Shown in pieces: positions 16,707 to 26,131 of a stretch of 64,000 nt of DNA. Location: assembly GCF_001073155.1 (NCBI RefSeq), contig NZ_JVEE01000026.1, positions 1 to 64,000 on the forward strand. Reading direction: 5' to 3'. The DNA comes from Streptococcus parasanguinis. Its GTDB lineage: Bacteria; Bacillota; Bacilli; Lactobacillales; Streptococcaceae. The notes under the pieces were generated by a model. It was not told the DNA's origin and did no database searches. It saw only the letters and a list, made by a program, of their open reading frames with translations. The translations under genes and the position numbers were made by a program. The stretch's first letter is position 1. The number at the start of each line of letters is the position of its first letter.

Positions 16707-18098
16707 ATGAATCTATTTCGAAAAAAGGGACTTTGGCAAGTACACCCGGGTCTAAATCGCCATTTACGATTGTGGGATTTGATTATTTTAGGAATCGGTG
16801 CCATGGTGGGGACAGGAATCTTCACAATTACGGGAACAGCAGCAGCGAATTTAGCTGGTCCAGCCTTGATTATTTCGATTGTGATTGCGACTTTTTGCGT
16901 TGGCTTATCTGCCCTCTTCTTTGCTGAATTTGCGTCTCGCATCCCTTCAACTGGTGGGGCCTATAGTTACCTCTATGCCATCTTTGGAGAGTTTCCAGCC
17001 TGGATTGCAGGTTGGTTGACTGTGATGGAATTTATGACAGCTGTATCAGGGGTGGCTTCAGGTTGGGCTGCGTATTTCAAGGGCTTGTTGGCCAATCTTG
17101 GCTGGAGCCTGCCGACAGCTTTAAACGGGACTTTTGATCCAGCTAAGGGAACTTATGTGGATCTCTTGCCTATTTTGGTTATGGTCCTCGTCACAGCCTT
17201 AGTCCTTATGAATGCAAAAGCGGTTTTACGCTTTAATTCCTTGCTGGTCTTACTCAAGTTCTCCGCTCTTGCCTTGTTTATTCTTGTCGGGATTTTTCAC
17301 CTAAATCCTGGCAACTGGGCAAACTTTGCTCCGTATGGATTTGGCGAAATCTATGGTGGTCAGACAGGGATTATGGCTGGAGCTTCGCTCATGTTCTTTG
17401 CCTTTCTTGGTTTTGAGTCCATTTCAATGGCGGTCGACGAAATCAAGGAACCACAAAAGAACGTTCCTCGTGGGATTGTCCTCAGTCTCTTGATCACAAC
17501 CGTTCTTTATATCTTGGTCACCCTGGTTTTGACCGGTATGGTTCCTTTTAAGAACTTAAATGTAGAAGACGCGGTTGCCTTTGCCCTTCGTCAGGTCGGA
17601 GCTGGTTGGGCTGGAAATTATGTATCCTTAGTGGCTATTTTGACCTTGATTACCGTCTGCATTTCCATGACCTTTGCCCTTTCACGGATGATTTACAGTT
17701 TGGCGCGGGATGGGCTTTTGCCAAAAGCTATGAAACAGCTCGATCCAAAAACTAGAATTCCCAAAAATGCAACACTAGTAGCTGGCTCGATGGCTGCCAT
17801 TGCTGGTGGAGTCTTTCCACTTGCAAGTATCGCTTCCTTCTTAAATATTTGTACCTTGGCTTACCTAGTTATGTTGGCCTTTGCCCTCTTGAAATTGCGC
17901 AAGGAACACGGGGCTCCTGGACCTGGTGAATTTAAAACACCCTTGGTTCCAGTCTTGCCAATCCTGTCGATTGTGGTCTGTCTGTCCTTTATGACCCAGT
18001 ATTCCCTATCGACCTGGCTGGCCTTCGGAGTTGCTCTCCTGATCGGGGTCGGAATTTATTTCGGTTATGGGTATCGCCATTCAGAAGAAAATCAATAA
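16707..18098 (+). CDS. APC family amino acid permease
   Basis: 463 aa with about 12 hydrophobic helices. Motifs of the cationic amino-acid-transporter-like APC group: LWDLIILGIGAMVGTGIFTITG at helix 1, the GGAYSYLYAIFGE region at helix 3, and FFAFLGFESISMAVDEIKEPQKN. The ATG at 16707 follows GGGAGAA and matches family starts; the frame runs back to 16620 but only through the mosaic repeat, so that extension is rejected. Likely a plasma-membrane amino-acid/proton symporter or exchanger; substrate not determinable. Single gene with terminator. Confidence 0.85.
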   Translation: MNLFRKKGLWQVHPGLNRHLRLWDLIILGIGAMVGTGIFTITGTAAANLAGPALIISIVIATFCVGLSALFFAEFASRIPSTGGAYSYLYAIFGEFPAWIAGWLTVMEFMTAVSGVASGWAAYFKGLLANLGWSLPTALNGTFDPAKGTYVDLLPILVMVLVTALVLMNAKAVLRFNSLLVLLKFSALALFILVGIFHLNPGNWANFAPYGFGEIYGGQTGIMAGASLMFFAFLGFESISMAVDEIKEPQKNVPRGIVLSLLITTVLYILVTLVLTGMVPFKNLNVEDAVAFALRQVGAGWAGNYVSLVAILTLITVCISMTFALSRMIYSLARDGLLPKAMKQLDPKTRIPKNATLVAGSMAAIAGGVFPLASIASFLNICTLAYLVMLAFALLKLRKEHGAPGPGEFKTPLVPVLPILSIVVCLSFMTQYSLSTWLAFGVALLIGVGIYFGYGYRHSEENQ

Positions 18099-18104
18099 AA
18101 GATG

Positions 18105-18134
18105 AAAGCTAGAGTAGAAGAACTCTGGCTTTTT
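18105..18134 (+). terminator. Terminator of the APC permease gene
   Basis: AAAGCTAGAGT / ACTCTGGCTTT stem with one G-U pair, AGAAGA loop and T run. Confidence 0.8.
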
Positions 18135-18155
18135 ACATAGAGAAAGCTCTTTTTT

Positions 18156-18164
18156 TGGTATAAT
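18156..18164 (+). promoter_or_regulatory. Extended -10 promoter of the DUF2829-SDR operon
   Basis: TGGTATAAT ending at 18164, 38 bp before the ATG. Confidence 0.65.
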
Positions 18165-18202
18165 AAAGGGAGAAAGTTAACTAGATAACAAAGGAGAAAA
18201 AA

Positions 18203-18439
18203 ATGACATTTGAAGAGATTTTACCAGGCTTAAAGGCTAAGAAAAAATATGTGCGAACAGGATGGGGTGGAGCAGAAAACTACGTCCAACTCTTTGATAC
18301 CATTGAGCAAGATGGGGTGGCTCTGGAAGTGACACCTTATTTCCTCATCAATGTGTCTGGTGAAGGCGAAGGTTTCTCCATGTGGAGTCCAACCCCTTGT
18401 GATGTCTTAGCGACAGATTGGGTGGAAGTCCATGACTAA
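18203..18439 (+). CDS. DUF2829 (Tad2-like) small protein
   Basis: 78 aa. TFEEILPGLKAKKKYVRTGWGG at the start and FSMWSPTPCDVLATDWVEV at the end are the two conserved blocks of the DUF2829 family. Phage members (Tad2) are known to sequester cyclic ADP-ribose signals of Thoeris defence; chromosomal copies of this type have no proven role. AAAGGAG precedes the ATG. It overlaps the SDR gene by 8 nt and shares its promoter. Family call good; anti-defence role here is only a hypothesis. Confidence 0.75.
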   Translation: MTFEEILPGLKAKKKYVRTGWGGAENYVQLFDTIEQDGVALEVTPYFLINVSGEGEGFSMWSPTPCDVLATDWVEVHD

Positions 18440-19130
18440 AAGGGTCTTGATTACAGGCGTGAGTTCCGGGATTGGTTTGGCTCAAGCTCGTCTCTTTCTA
18501 GAAAAGGGCTACCAGGTCTATGGCGTGGACCAGGGAGCGGATCCGCAGTTGTCGGGTGCTTTCCATTTCTTGCAGAGGGACTTAACTCTGGATTTGACGC
18601 CGATTTTTGACTGGTGTCCTGAGGTAGAGGTCTTGTGCAATACAGCTGGGGTCTTGGACGATTACAAGCCGCTTCTGGAGCAAAGCGCTCAGGAGATTCA
18701 GGAGATTTTTGAGATCAACTATGTGACCCCAGTGGAGCTGACACGTCATTATCTGACTCAAATGTTGGAGAAGAAGCAAGGGATCATCATCAATATGTGC
18801 TCCATTGCATCTAGTCTAGCTGGTGGAGGCGGTCACGCTTATACTTCCTCCAAACATGCTCTAGCGGGCTTTACCAAGCAGTTGGCCTTGGATTATGCAG
18901 AAGCTGGAATACAGGTCTTTGGCATCGCGCCAGGTGCTGTCAAAACAGGCATGACCGCAGCAGACTTTGAACCAGGTGGTTTGGCGGACTGGGTAGCCAG
19001 TGAGACGCCCATCAAACGCTGGATAGAACCAGAGGAAGTGGCAGAAGTTAGCCTCTTTTTGGCAAGCGGAAAGGCGACAGCTATGCAAGGACAAATCCTG
19101 ACGATTGATGGTGGATGGAGTTTGAAGTAG
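18432..19130 (+). CDS. Short-chain dehydrogenase/reductase (SDR), FabG-like
   Basis: 232 aa, classical SDR length. Cofactor site TGVSSGIG (TGxxxGxG), catalytic YTSSK (YxxxK) with the preceding serine region (NMCSIASSLAG) and the IAPGAVKTGM segment are all intact; the usual NAG motif reads NTAG. Reduces a carbonyl or oxidises an alcohol with NAD(P)H; acts in the cytosol. Often annotated as 3-oxoacyl-ACP reductase, but the true fabG usually sits in the fatty-acid cluster, so the substrate is open. Translationally coupled to the DUF2829 gene. Confidence 0.8.
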   Translation: MTKRVLITGVSSGIGLAQARLFLEKGYQVYGVDQGADPQLSGAFHFLQRDLTLDLTPIFDWCPEVEVLCNTAGVLDDYKPLLEQSAQEIQEIFEINYVTPVELTRHYLTQMLEKKQGIIINMCSIASSLAGGGGHAYTSSKHALAGFTKQLALDYAEAGIQVFGIAPGAVKTGMTAADFEPGGLADWVASETPIKRWIEPEEVAEVSLFLASGKATAMQGQILTIDGGWSLK

Positions 19131-19183
19131 GAGGATGAAAAAGCAAGAGTTAAAATCTTGCTAAGAAATGTAATTGTTTTTTC

Positions 19184-19468
19184 CTTACTGAAAGAGGATT
19201 AAACCTAGGTGAACAATTAAGTTAGGACAGTGGTGAGACAGGTATTTACCTCTATGCTAAAGAAGATCTTACTGAACGAAATTAAACCTACCAGAGTGAT
19301 CATGATGAATCAGATTTTTTTATAATTAGTCAAGATGGAGGTCTAGCCTATTTCATCAAAAAATACGGGGATGATAACATTTATGAAGATAACGGAGGGT
19401 TAGTTCAGAATAACTTTCTGAATGGGATACTTGAAACTTTAAGAGATTTTTTTAGAAGAAACGAATAG
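19184..19468 (+). pseudogene. Decayed small protein gene (two in-frame stops)
   Basis: One reading frame gives FLTERGLNLGEQLS, a stop (19223-19225), DSGETGIYLYAKEDLTERN, a stop, then TYQSDHDESDFFIISQDGG through to LRDFFRRNE and a stop at 19466-19468. Continuous protein-like sequence interrupted only by two stops indicates a recent pseudogene of about 95 codons. Family not recognised; composition and position beside immunity-type genes suggest a small accessory protein. It fills most of the 380-bp gap before the ABC genes. Confidence 0.6.
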
Positions 19469-19510
19469 TACAATTGATTTGCTAAGTCATTATGGAATGA
19501 AGGTGAAATC

Positions 19511-20170
19511 ATGATTAAATTAGTGAATGTTACTAAATGTTTTAGTGATGGATCGAATGTCAGATATATTTTCAAAAATTGTAATTTTGAATTTAAAAAA
19601 GGTAGCACGACTGCAATAGTTGGCCGTTCTGGATTAGGAAAAACTACTCTTGTTAAATTAATATTAGGGATTACCAGTTTAAATGAGGGGGATATCTTAG
19701 TCTGTGGTAGTTCCGTTTTAGATATGAAAAATTTGAGTAAGGTAAGGCGTAGGAATATTGGCTGTGTGTTCCAAAACTTTAATTTGATTTCAGGTTTTAC
19801 GGTGAAAGAAAATATTCTACTTCCAAGATATTTTTTTGAAAATGGAGAGAATAACATTAACGAAATTTGTAACACTCTAGGTCTTTCAAAAGAAATGTTA
19901 AGTAAGAGTATTGATAAGATTAGTGGAGGTGAAAAACAAAGAGTTGCTTTGGCAAGAGCTCTTATTAATAATCCAGAAATATTGATAGCAGATGAACCTA
20001 CTGGTAATTTAGACGCTGATAACGAACAAAATATAATAGAATTGTTAAAGAGGATCAATGAAGAGTTAGGTATCACGATTATAACAGTAACTCATAGTGA
20101 TAAGGTGGCGAATAGTATGCAGTCTATTTGCACAGTTGTTGATGGCAAAATTGAGTACGTAAGGAGATGA
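19511..20170 (+). CDS. MacB/LolD-type ABC transporter, ATP-binding protein (AT-rich)
   Basis: 219 aa. Walker A GRSGLGKTT, Q-loop VFQNFNLISG, signature SGGEKQR, Walker B ILIADEPTGNLD and switch His VTHSD are intact. Group typical of MacAB and of bacteriocin/antibiotic-peptide exporters. AAGGTGA precedes the ATG. The bases and codons (many AAA, ATA, TTA) are visibly more AT-rich than flanking genes, suggesting horizontal acquisition. It forms one transporter with the permease 4 nt downstream. Confidence 0.85.
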   Translation: MIKLVNVTKCFSDGSNVRYIFKNCNFEFKKGSTTAIVGRSGLGKTTLVKLILGITSLNEGDILVCGSSVLDMKNLSKVRRRNIGCVFQNFNLISGFTVKENILLPRYFFENGENNINEICNTLGLSKEMLSKSIDKISGGEKQRVALARALINNPEILIADEPTGNLDADNEQNIIELLKRINEELGITIITVTHSDKVANSMQSICTVVDGKIEYVRR

Positions 20171-20174
20171 TAAA

Positions 20175-21377
20175 ATGAATCATTCCATATTATTCATTGC
20201 TAGAAGAGATTTAGAAGTTAACAAACGAAGATATAGATTAGTTAGACTGTCAATAGCGATCTCTGTTTTGCTAATTGTTTTAGTGATGCTCATTTCTAAT
20301 TCATTCTATAATAAAATGATTAAAGAAATGACTGTAGCAAATAAAAATGTTGTTACTGTTGCCTTTGGTAATAAAGAAAATTCTCTGAATTATAAAGCTT
20401 TGCCTTTGTTTTCTAATGAAGATATTGATCGAGTAAAAAAAATAGATGAAGTAAAGAATGCTACTGGTGTAAAACTTTTATTTACGGATGATATCAAATT
20501 CCAAAATGGTAAGACATCGGTTTCCAATACCATCCATTGTCTAGAAGAAAAGTATTTAAAAAACCTGAATATTAGAATTGCTGATGGAAAATTTCCAGAG
20601 AAGGACAATGAAATATTAATCGGAAATTCCGTACACAAGGCTACATCAATGAATGTCGGAGATACGGTGACTATTAAGATTGATAATCATTATGTAAAGT
20701 TTGTAATTTCGGGCATTATAGACAAGCAAGAAGCGCAGTTGTTTTCTACGTTGCCAACAGAAATAAATCAAATGATGGCAATAAATATTAATAGTAGTAG
20801 CGTCTCATCAAATAAATATTACTATCTGAATGCTACTGTAAAAAATGGAACCGATTTAAATGAGGCAGCAAACAGGATAGAAAAGATTGTTTTAAAAAAT
20901 GAAAATTTAAAACAATCTTTATCAGGGACAGGATTAGATGTTGTTGTAGCAACACAACAGGATGTTATAAATATGCTATCCAGATGGTTTTCCTACATTG
21001 ACCTTTTTATCCTATTAATCATAGTTCTTATCTCTATTGTAGCGATTATTAATATTATCAATATTCTAGCCATTACCATTCAGGAGAATCATAAACAGAT
21101 CGCAACTTTTAAAATCATCGGTGCATCTGATCGACAGATAAAAAGAATTTATTTATTTGAAAGCTTCATGATGGGAGTACGAGGTACAAGCGCGGGATTG
21201 GTGATAGGAATTGCTATTTCTTATTTGATCATCTTTTTGAGTGGATTACCACTAGATATTGAACTTATCAGATTGTTGTTCCCAGTATTAATAGGGATTC
21301 TCACTTCAGTTTTTGCAGGATTTTTGGTATCTAAAAAAATTACTAAAATAGATATTGAAAAAGTATTAAATCAATAG
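20175..21377 (+). CDS. MacB/FtsX-type ABC transporter permease (AT-rich)
   Basis: 400 aa. One N-terminal helix (residues 23-42), an extracellular MacB-PCD-like domain (about 45-265), then three C-terminal helices with FtsX features (IVAIINIINILAITIQENHKQIATFKIIGASDRQI). The GAS segment before the last helices is the coupling region for the ATPase. AAGGAG before the ATG. No MacA-like membrane-fusion partner is present. Such two-gene sets often give self-immunity against, or export of, a peptide. AT-rich like its partner. Confidence 0.8.
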   Translation: MNHSILFIARRDLEVNKRRYRLVRLSIAISVLLIVLVMLISNSFYNKMIKEMTVANKNVVTVAFGNKENSLNYKALPLFSNEDIDRVKKIDEVKNATGVKLLFTDDIKFQNGKTSVSNTIHCLEEKYLKNLNIRIADGKFPEKDNEILIGNSVHKATSMNVGDTVTIKIDNHYVKFVISGIIDKQEAQLFSTLPTEINQMMAININSSSVSSNKYYYLNATVKNGTDLNEAANRIEKIVLKNENLKQSLSGTGLDVVVATQQDVINMLSRWFSYIDLFILLIIVLISIVAIINIINILAITIQENHKQIATFKIIGASDRQIKRIYLFESFMMGVRGTSAGLVIGIAISYLIIFLSGLPLDIELIRLLFPVLIGILTSVFAGFLVSKKITKIDIEKVLNQ

Positions 21378-21476
21378 AGAAGAAATGATTAGTGGCAATC
21401 ATAGATGGTGTTGCAAAAAGAAAAGCTATACTGATTTCATTATCGACTGAGCTTTGAATGAAAGTAGGAGGATTTG

Positions 21477-21773
21477 ATGAAAATCAAACATCACTTTGGG
21501 GTATACGGAGTCTGTCTTCAAGAGGGAAAACTGCTCTGTATTGAAAAAACAAGAGGACCTTATCAACATCGTTTTGATCTACCGGGTGGTAGTCAGGAAC
21601 TCGGTGAGGGGTTGACAGAAACCCTCAAGAGAGAAGTTCTGGAAGAGACGGGCTATACCCTTAGCCGTTACTCAAATCCTAGGGTTTATGACGTGCTGGT
21701 TCAAGAAGAAGGGCAAGACTTCTGTCTAAGACGGTTGATTGAGCGATCAGTATGGGTTGAAAAAGTAAAATAA
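21477..21773 (+). CDS. Nudix hydrolase, truncated duplicate
   Basis: 98 aa from the ATG at 21477 (GTAGGAGG just upstream; the TTG at 21474 is too close). The Nudix box GSQELGEGLTETLKREVLEETGY is complete, but relative to the full-length copy at 23426-23923 the protein loses its middle after EEGQDF and ends with ERSVWVEKVK. DNA identity to that copy rises from moderate in the first 90 bases to near-identical over about 21567-21725. Probably non-functional, since the C-terminal half of the fold is missing. Confidence 0.75.
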   Translation: MKIKHHFGVYGVCLQEGKLLCIEKTRGPYQHRFDLPGGSQELGEGLTETLKREVLEETGYTLSRYSNPRVYDVLVQEEGQDFCLRRLIERSVWVEKVK

Positions 21774-21901
21774 TAAAGTAAAATAATAAGGATAAAATGA
21801 GTCTAGTAAAACCGCTAGGCTCATTTTCTATTTTAGCTTTATGGAAAGGGAATCTTATGGTATGATAGACTAAAAGGGACCTGTAATATGGAGGTCAAAC
21901 T

Positions 21902-22351
21902 ATGGAAAGAGAGACTCAAAAAGGAGAAGGGATGCTTGTATTGACAGACACAGATCCAGCTATTTCAAGAGAAGATCTTTTACAATTTGAGGAGTTTCTT
22001 GGAAAGAAATTGCCGGAAGCCATGAAGGATTTTTATCTCAAGTACAACGGTGGCCAGCCCCAAGTAAGGGGTGTTCACGATGATTATCATCTCTTTCCTT
22101 TCAATTCCTTTGACTCACTTGAGGAGATAAGGAAGTCTCTTACCTGGTTTGACGATGAGGCTGTGCCTGCGGGATTTAAGGCCACAGACCTTCTCCATTT
22201 TGCCTATGATCCTGGATCGGGCAACTATGCTCTTTCTTTAAGGGCAGAAGATTATGGCAAGGTGTACTTCTATGTTTTAGAAGAAAAAGCTGAGTTGTAT
22301 GGTCAATGGCCATCTTTTGAGGATTTTTTGAATTCCTTTGTTGAAGAGTGA
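21902..22351 (+). CDS. SMI1/KNR4 (SUKH-1) family immunity-type protein
   Basis: 149 aa. The core ISREDLLQFEEFLGKKLPEAMKDFYLKYNGG is a textbook SUKH start (helix, then YNGG), followed by FPFNSFDSLEEI, DPGSGNYALSLRAEDYGKVYFY and a C-terminal SFEDFLNSF helix. SUKH proteins neutralise toxins of contact-dependent or polymorphic systems. No toxin gene lies nearby, so it is an orphan. GGAGGT supports 21902; an ATG at 21932 after GGAGAAGGG is an alternative that still keeps the domain. Followed after 13 bp by a broken Imm51 gene. Confidence 0.85.
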   Translation: MERETQKGEGMLVLTDTDPAISREDLLQFEEFLGKKLPEAMKDFYLKYNGGQPQVRGVHDDYHLFPFNSFDSLEEIRKSLTWFDDEAVPAGFKATDLLHFAYDPGSGNYALSLRAEDYGKVYFYVLEEKAELYGQWPSFEDFLNSFVEE

Positions 22352-22364
22352 GACGAAAAAGGAG

Positions 22365-22731
22365 ATGGATTACGAAAACATAAATGAAATAATTGCCCCT
22401 TTTACCTTGCTAGTCTTTGATGAGAATCCTTAAAATGTTCGAGGGTCGTTTATTTATTACCCAGATGGAGAATACAGACAGGAAGTGTTTGACACTCGAG
22501 AAGAGGAGGGATTTGAGGAAATGGCTATGTTTGGGTATCCTTGGCTTTGGTATTTTTGGAGGAAAAAATGCCTGAATTAAGCGATGCAATAGACTTTGAT
22601 CCTGAAGGAAGTATGTTTTGTGCCTATTCTTCCAAGGTAGACGCCTTAGCTAGATTTGCACTTAGATTGAAAGAGTTTGTGATGATACCGACACCATGAA
22701 AGACTTGTTTAGCCGAGCAGAGTTGGATTAG
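22365..22731 (+). pseudogene. Imm51 family immunity protein, broken
   Basis: Starts MDYENINEIIAPFTLLVF after AAAGGAG, meets a stop after DENP, continues NVRGSFIYYPDGEYRQEVFD, shifts frame within the GFE(G)NGYVWVSLALVFLEE block, reads through DFDPEGSMFCAYSSK, shifts again and ends CDDTDTMKDLFSRAELD at 22729-22731. The order and the endings DPEGSMFCAYS and DLFSRAELD match Imm51. One nonsense mutation and two frameshifts make it a clear pseudogene. Confidence 0.8.
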
Positions 22732-22779
22732 TTGACTAAAATCTCTTTAAATTAAAAAAAAGAATAGAAAGGATTTCAG

Positions 22780-23379
22780 ATGAAGCTACCTGAAGTAGTT
22801 GAACAACTGGAAAAACATCCAGATCTACATCTCTATTTAGAAAAAATTTTAAAAAAGAATAAGAAGCCCAAAACTACCTATCTCGAATCGCTGAATCATC
22901 TGGCCTATTTACTTTATCTGGATGGCCAAGAGAAAATGGCTAAGGAATTATTAGATAGGATCATACAAGTTCCATTTGAAGGGAATTATAACACCTGGAC
23001 CTTTGTTGATGGCTCTCTGGTTTTATTGGCCTATCTGGAAAGAGAAGCAGAAAATCAGGTACTCGTCTATAAAAAACTCCTTTTATCTCCATTAGAACAA
23101 GGGGAGGAATCCACTCAGAAAATAAGAAGGAGAGTTCATCAGAGATTTTTGAATGGTGATAGCTTGGAGCAAAAGCTTGCAAAAATCGAGCAGGCTTCAA
23201 GTCCTGAATCAGAAATGGAACGCCGTTTGCTATACTTGACAGATTTATTGAAGATTCACCTTTTTATTGATGAGTCAACGTGTGAAGAGACAGATATCCA
23301 GGCAAAAATTAAAGAGAATATGGAGATACTAAAGAAGTATATTAAGGAGCATGAAATCTATAACCTCTTTCCTTTTTAA
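22780..23379 (+). CDS. DUF6707-like protein of the immunity cassette
   Basis: 199 aa, soluble, mostly helical, with an early ESLNHLAYLLYLDG helix, the block VPFEGNYNTWTFVDGSLVLLAYL and the ending IKEHEIYNLFPF. I recall this pattern as DUF6707, a streptococcal family of unknown function often near toxin-immunity genes; family assignment is moderate. AAAGGA precedes the ATG. Intact, unlike the Imm51 gene just upstream. A TPR-like fold is possible from the helix spacing (inference). Confidence 0.6.
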   Translation: MKLPEVVEQLEKHPDLHLYLEKILKKNKKPKTTYLESLNHLAYLLYLDGQEKMAKELLDRIIQVPFEGNYNTWTFVDGSLVLLAYLEREAENQVLVYKKLLLSPLEQGEESTQKIRRRVHQRFLNGDSLEQKLAKIEQASSPESEMERRLLYLTDLLKIHLFIDESTCEETDIQAKIKENMEILKKYIKEHEIYNLFPF

Positions 23380-23425
23380 GGGATAAGGTGTTCTAGCAAT
23401 CTTGGACTTTTAGAAAGAGTAGAAT

Positions 23426-23923
23426 ATGGAAATCAAAAAACACTTTGGTGTCTATGGCGTTTGCTATGAGAATGGGAAATTGCTTTGCGTTGAGAAAACG
23501 AGAGGCCCCTATCAAAATCGTTTTGATCTACCGGGTGGTAGTCAGGAAGTAGGGGAGGGACTAACTGAAACCCTCAAGAGAGAAGTTCTGGAAGAGACAG
23601 GGTATACACTTAACAGTTACTCAAATCCTAGGATTTATGACGTGCTGGTTCAAGAAGAGGGGGAAGACTTCGCTGTACATCATATCATGGCCTTTTATGA
23701 TGTAGTGCTCGATTTCGAGAGCTCTCAAAAATCCCTTCCTCATGAAGTTCTTGATGGAAGTAATGATTCAGCAAAGGCAGTTTGGGTCCCTATTGAGCAG
23801 ATGACCCAAGAAAATGCCTCACCTTTAGTATTAAAAGTGAAGGCAGAGTTACGAGGATTTCCTGAATTGGAACTGACAAGTTATAGGAATTGGAAAGTAA
23901 AAGAAAAGAAGGAGAAAAAATGA
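23426..23923 (+). CDS. Nudix hydrolase, full-length copy
   Basis: 165 aa. Nudix box G-SQEVG-E-GLTETLK-REVLEETGY fits GX5EX7REUXEEXGU exactly. Fold begins FGVYGVCYENGKLLCVEKTRGPYQNRFDLPGG. Likely cleaves a nucleoside-diphosphate derivative; substrate unknown. ATG overlaps nothing upstream; downstream it overlaps the ASCH gene (ATGA). The truncated copy at 21477 makes the pair direct repeats around the immunity genes. Confidence 0.8.
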   Translation: MEIKKHFGVYGVCYENGKLLCVEKTRGPYQNRFDLPGGSQEVGEGLTETLKREVLEETGYTLNSYSNPRIYDVLVQEEGEDFAVHHIMAFYDVVLDFESSQKSLPHEVLDGSNDSAKAVWVPIEQMTQENASPLVLKVKAELRGFPELELTSYRNWKVKEKKEKK

Positions 23924-24360
23924 CACCTCAAGAAATGTGGAATGCCTACAAGCAAATTAACCCCTCTATCGGAGATGAGATAGATGCCTGGGCTTTTGGA
24001 GTGGAACCAGACCTTTTAGCAGATTTGGTGCTTAAAGGCGAAAAAACGGCAACCGCCTCTGCCTACGACCTTTACGCACTAGAGGATGAACCCCTTCCCC
24101 AAGAAGGAACCTTTGATATCATTTTAGATAGCCAAGATCAGGCTATCTGCATTGTCGAAATTATCAAGGTTTCTGTTCAGCCCTTCCATCAAGTGTCTGC
24201 TGACCATGCCTATAAGGAAGGTGAGGGAGACAAATCTCTGGCCTATTGGCGTCAGGTTCATGAAGATTTTTTCAAAGACTGCTTTGGAGAAGCAGGGCAG
24301 GCTTTTACACCTGACAGCAAGGTGGTTTTAGAAGAATTTCGCAAGGTTTATCCATTATAG
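23920..24360 (+). CDS. ASCH domain protein
   Basis: 146 aa from the ATG at 23920, which overlaps the Nudix stop (ATGA) after GAAGGAG; the frame opens at 23890 without an SD. The pattern DAWAFGVEPDLLADLVLKGEKTAT, then FDIILDSQDQAICIVEIIKV and YKEGEGDKSLAYWRQVHEDFF is typical of ASCH proteins, which have a PUA-like RNA-binding fold; some members are N4-acetylcytidine amidohydrolases. Coupled to the Nudix gene, hinting at nucleotide or RNA-modification salvage. Confidence 0.8.
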   Translation: MTPQEMWNAYKQINPSIGDEIDAWAFGVEPDLLADLVLKGEKTATASAYDLYALEDEPLPQEGTFDIILDSQDQAICIVEIIKVSVQPFHQVSADHAYKEGEGDKSLAYWRQVHEDFFKDCFGEAGQAFTPDSKVVLEEFRKVYPL

Positions 24361-24363
24361 AAC

Positions 24364-24666
24364 GAGGCTGGGCAAAAACTGTCCAGCCTTCGATGTTTAA
24401 TAGGAATAACTGTATGACGCAGTGGTTGATTGCTCAAAGCACTGCTTTTAAGTGGTGGATAGGACTTGCGAAGCAAGGTTCCTAAGTATTTGTTCGCTAC
24501 TTAGCTCCAAAGATGACCTATGAAGATGGAAAACAATGTTTTCTTTATCTGCAACCTCCAACAGTCTCCCAGACTGTTGGAGGTGTGCGGGGGTGGGAAA
24601 ATTGAAAAGGTTTGGGGAACCTTTTCAACTTTTGTTTAATTAGTCGAAGTTCTTTCCCACTCCCTT
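24364..24666 (+). repeat. Intergenic mosaic repeat, copy C (about 300 bp)
   Basis: Left end GAGGCTGGGCA-aaaact-TGTCCAGCCTT forms the terminator of the ASCH gene. Conserved blocks TGACGCAGTGGTTGA, GCTCAAAGCACTGCTTT and GGACTTGCGAAGCAAGGTTCC follow. The right half is expanded: a hairpin CCTCCAACAGTCT / AGACTGTTGGAGG (24546-24574) and AAAGGTT / AACCTTT are inserted before the end CTTTCCCACTCCC. Confidence 0.8.
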
Positions 24667-24701
24667 TGGTTCGGGTCTTATTTTCCAAAAGGGGTGAAAA
24701 A

Positions 24702-24710
24702 TGGTATAAT
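24702..24710 (+). promoter_or_regulatory. Extended -10 promoter of the glmU operon
   Basis: TGGTATAAT, 32 bp before the glmU ATG; the same ATGGTATAAT string occurs before murF at 37791-37800. Confidence 0.7.
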
Positions 24711-24712
24711 AA

Positions 24713-26122
<1,410 letters not shown>

Positions 26123-26131
26123 GAGAATCTC

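Noticed and set aside
18432-19130. Calling the SDR fabG
   Set aside because: Motifs fit any classical SDR, and the neighbours are not fatty-acid synthesis genes.
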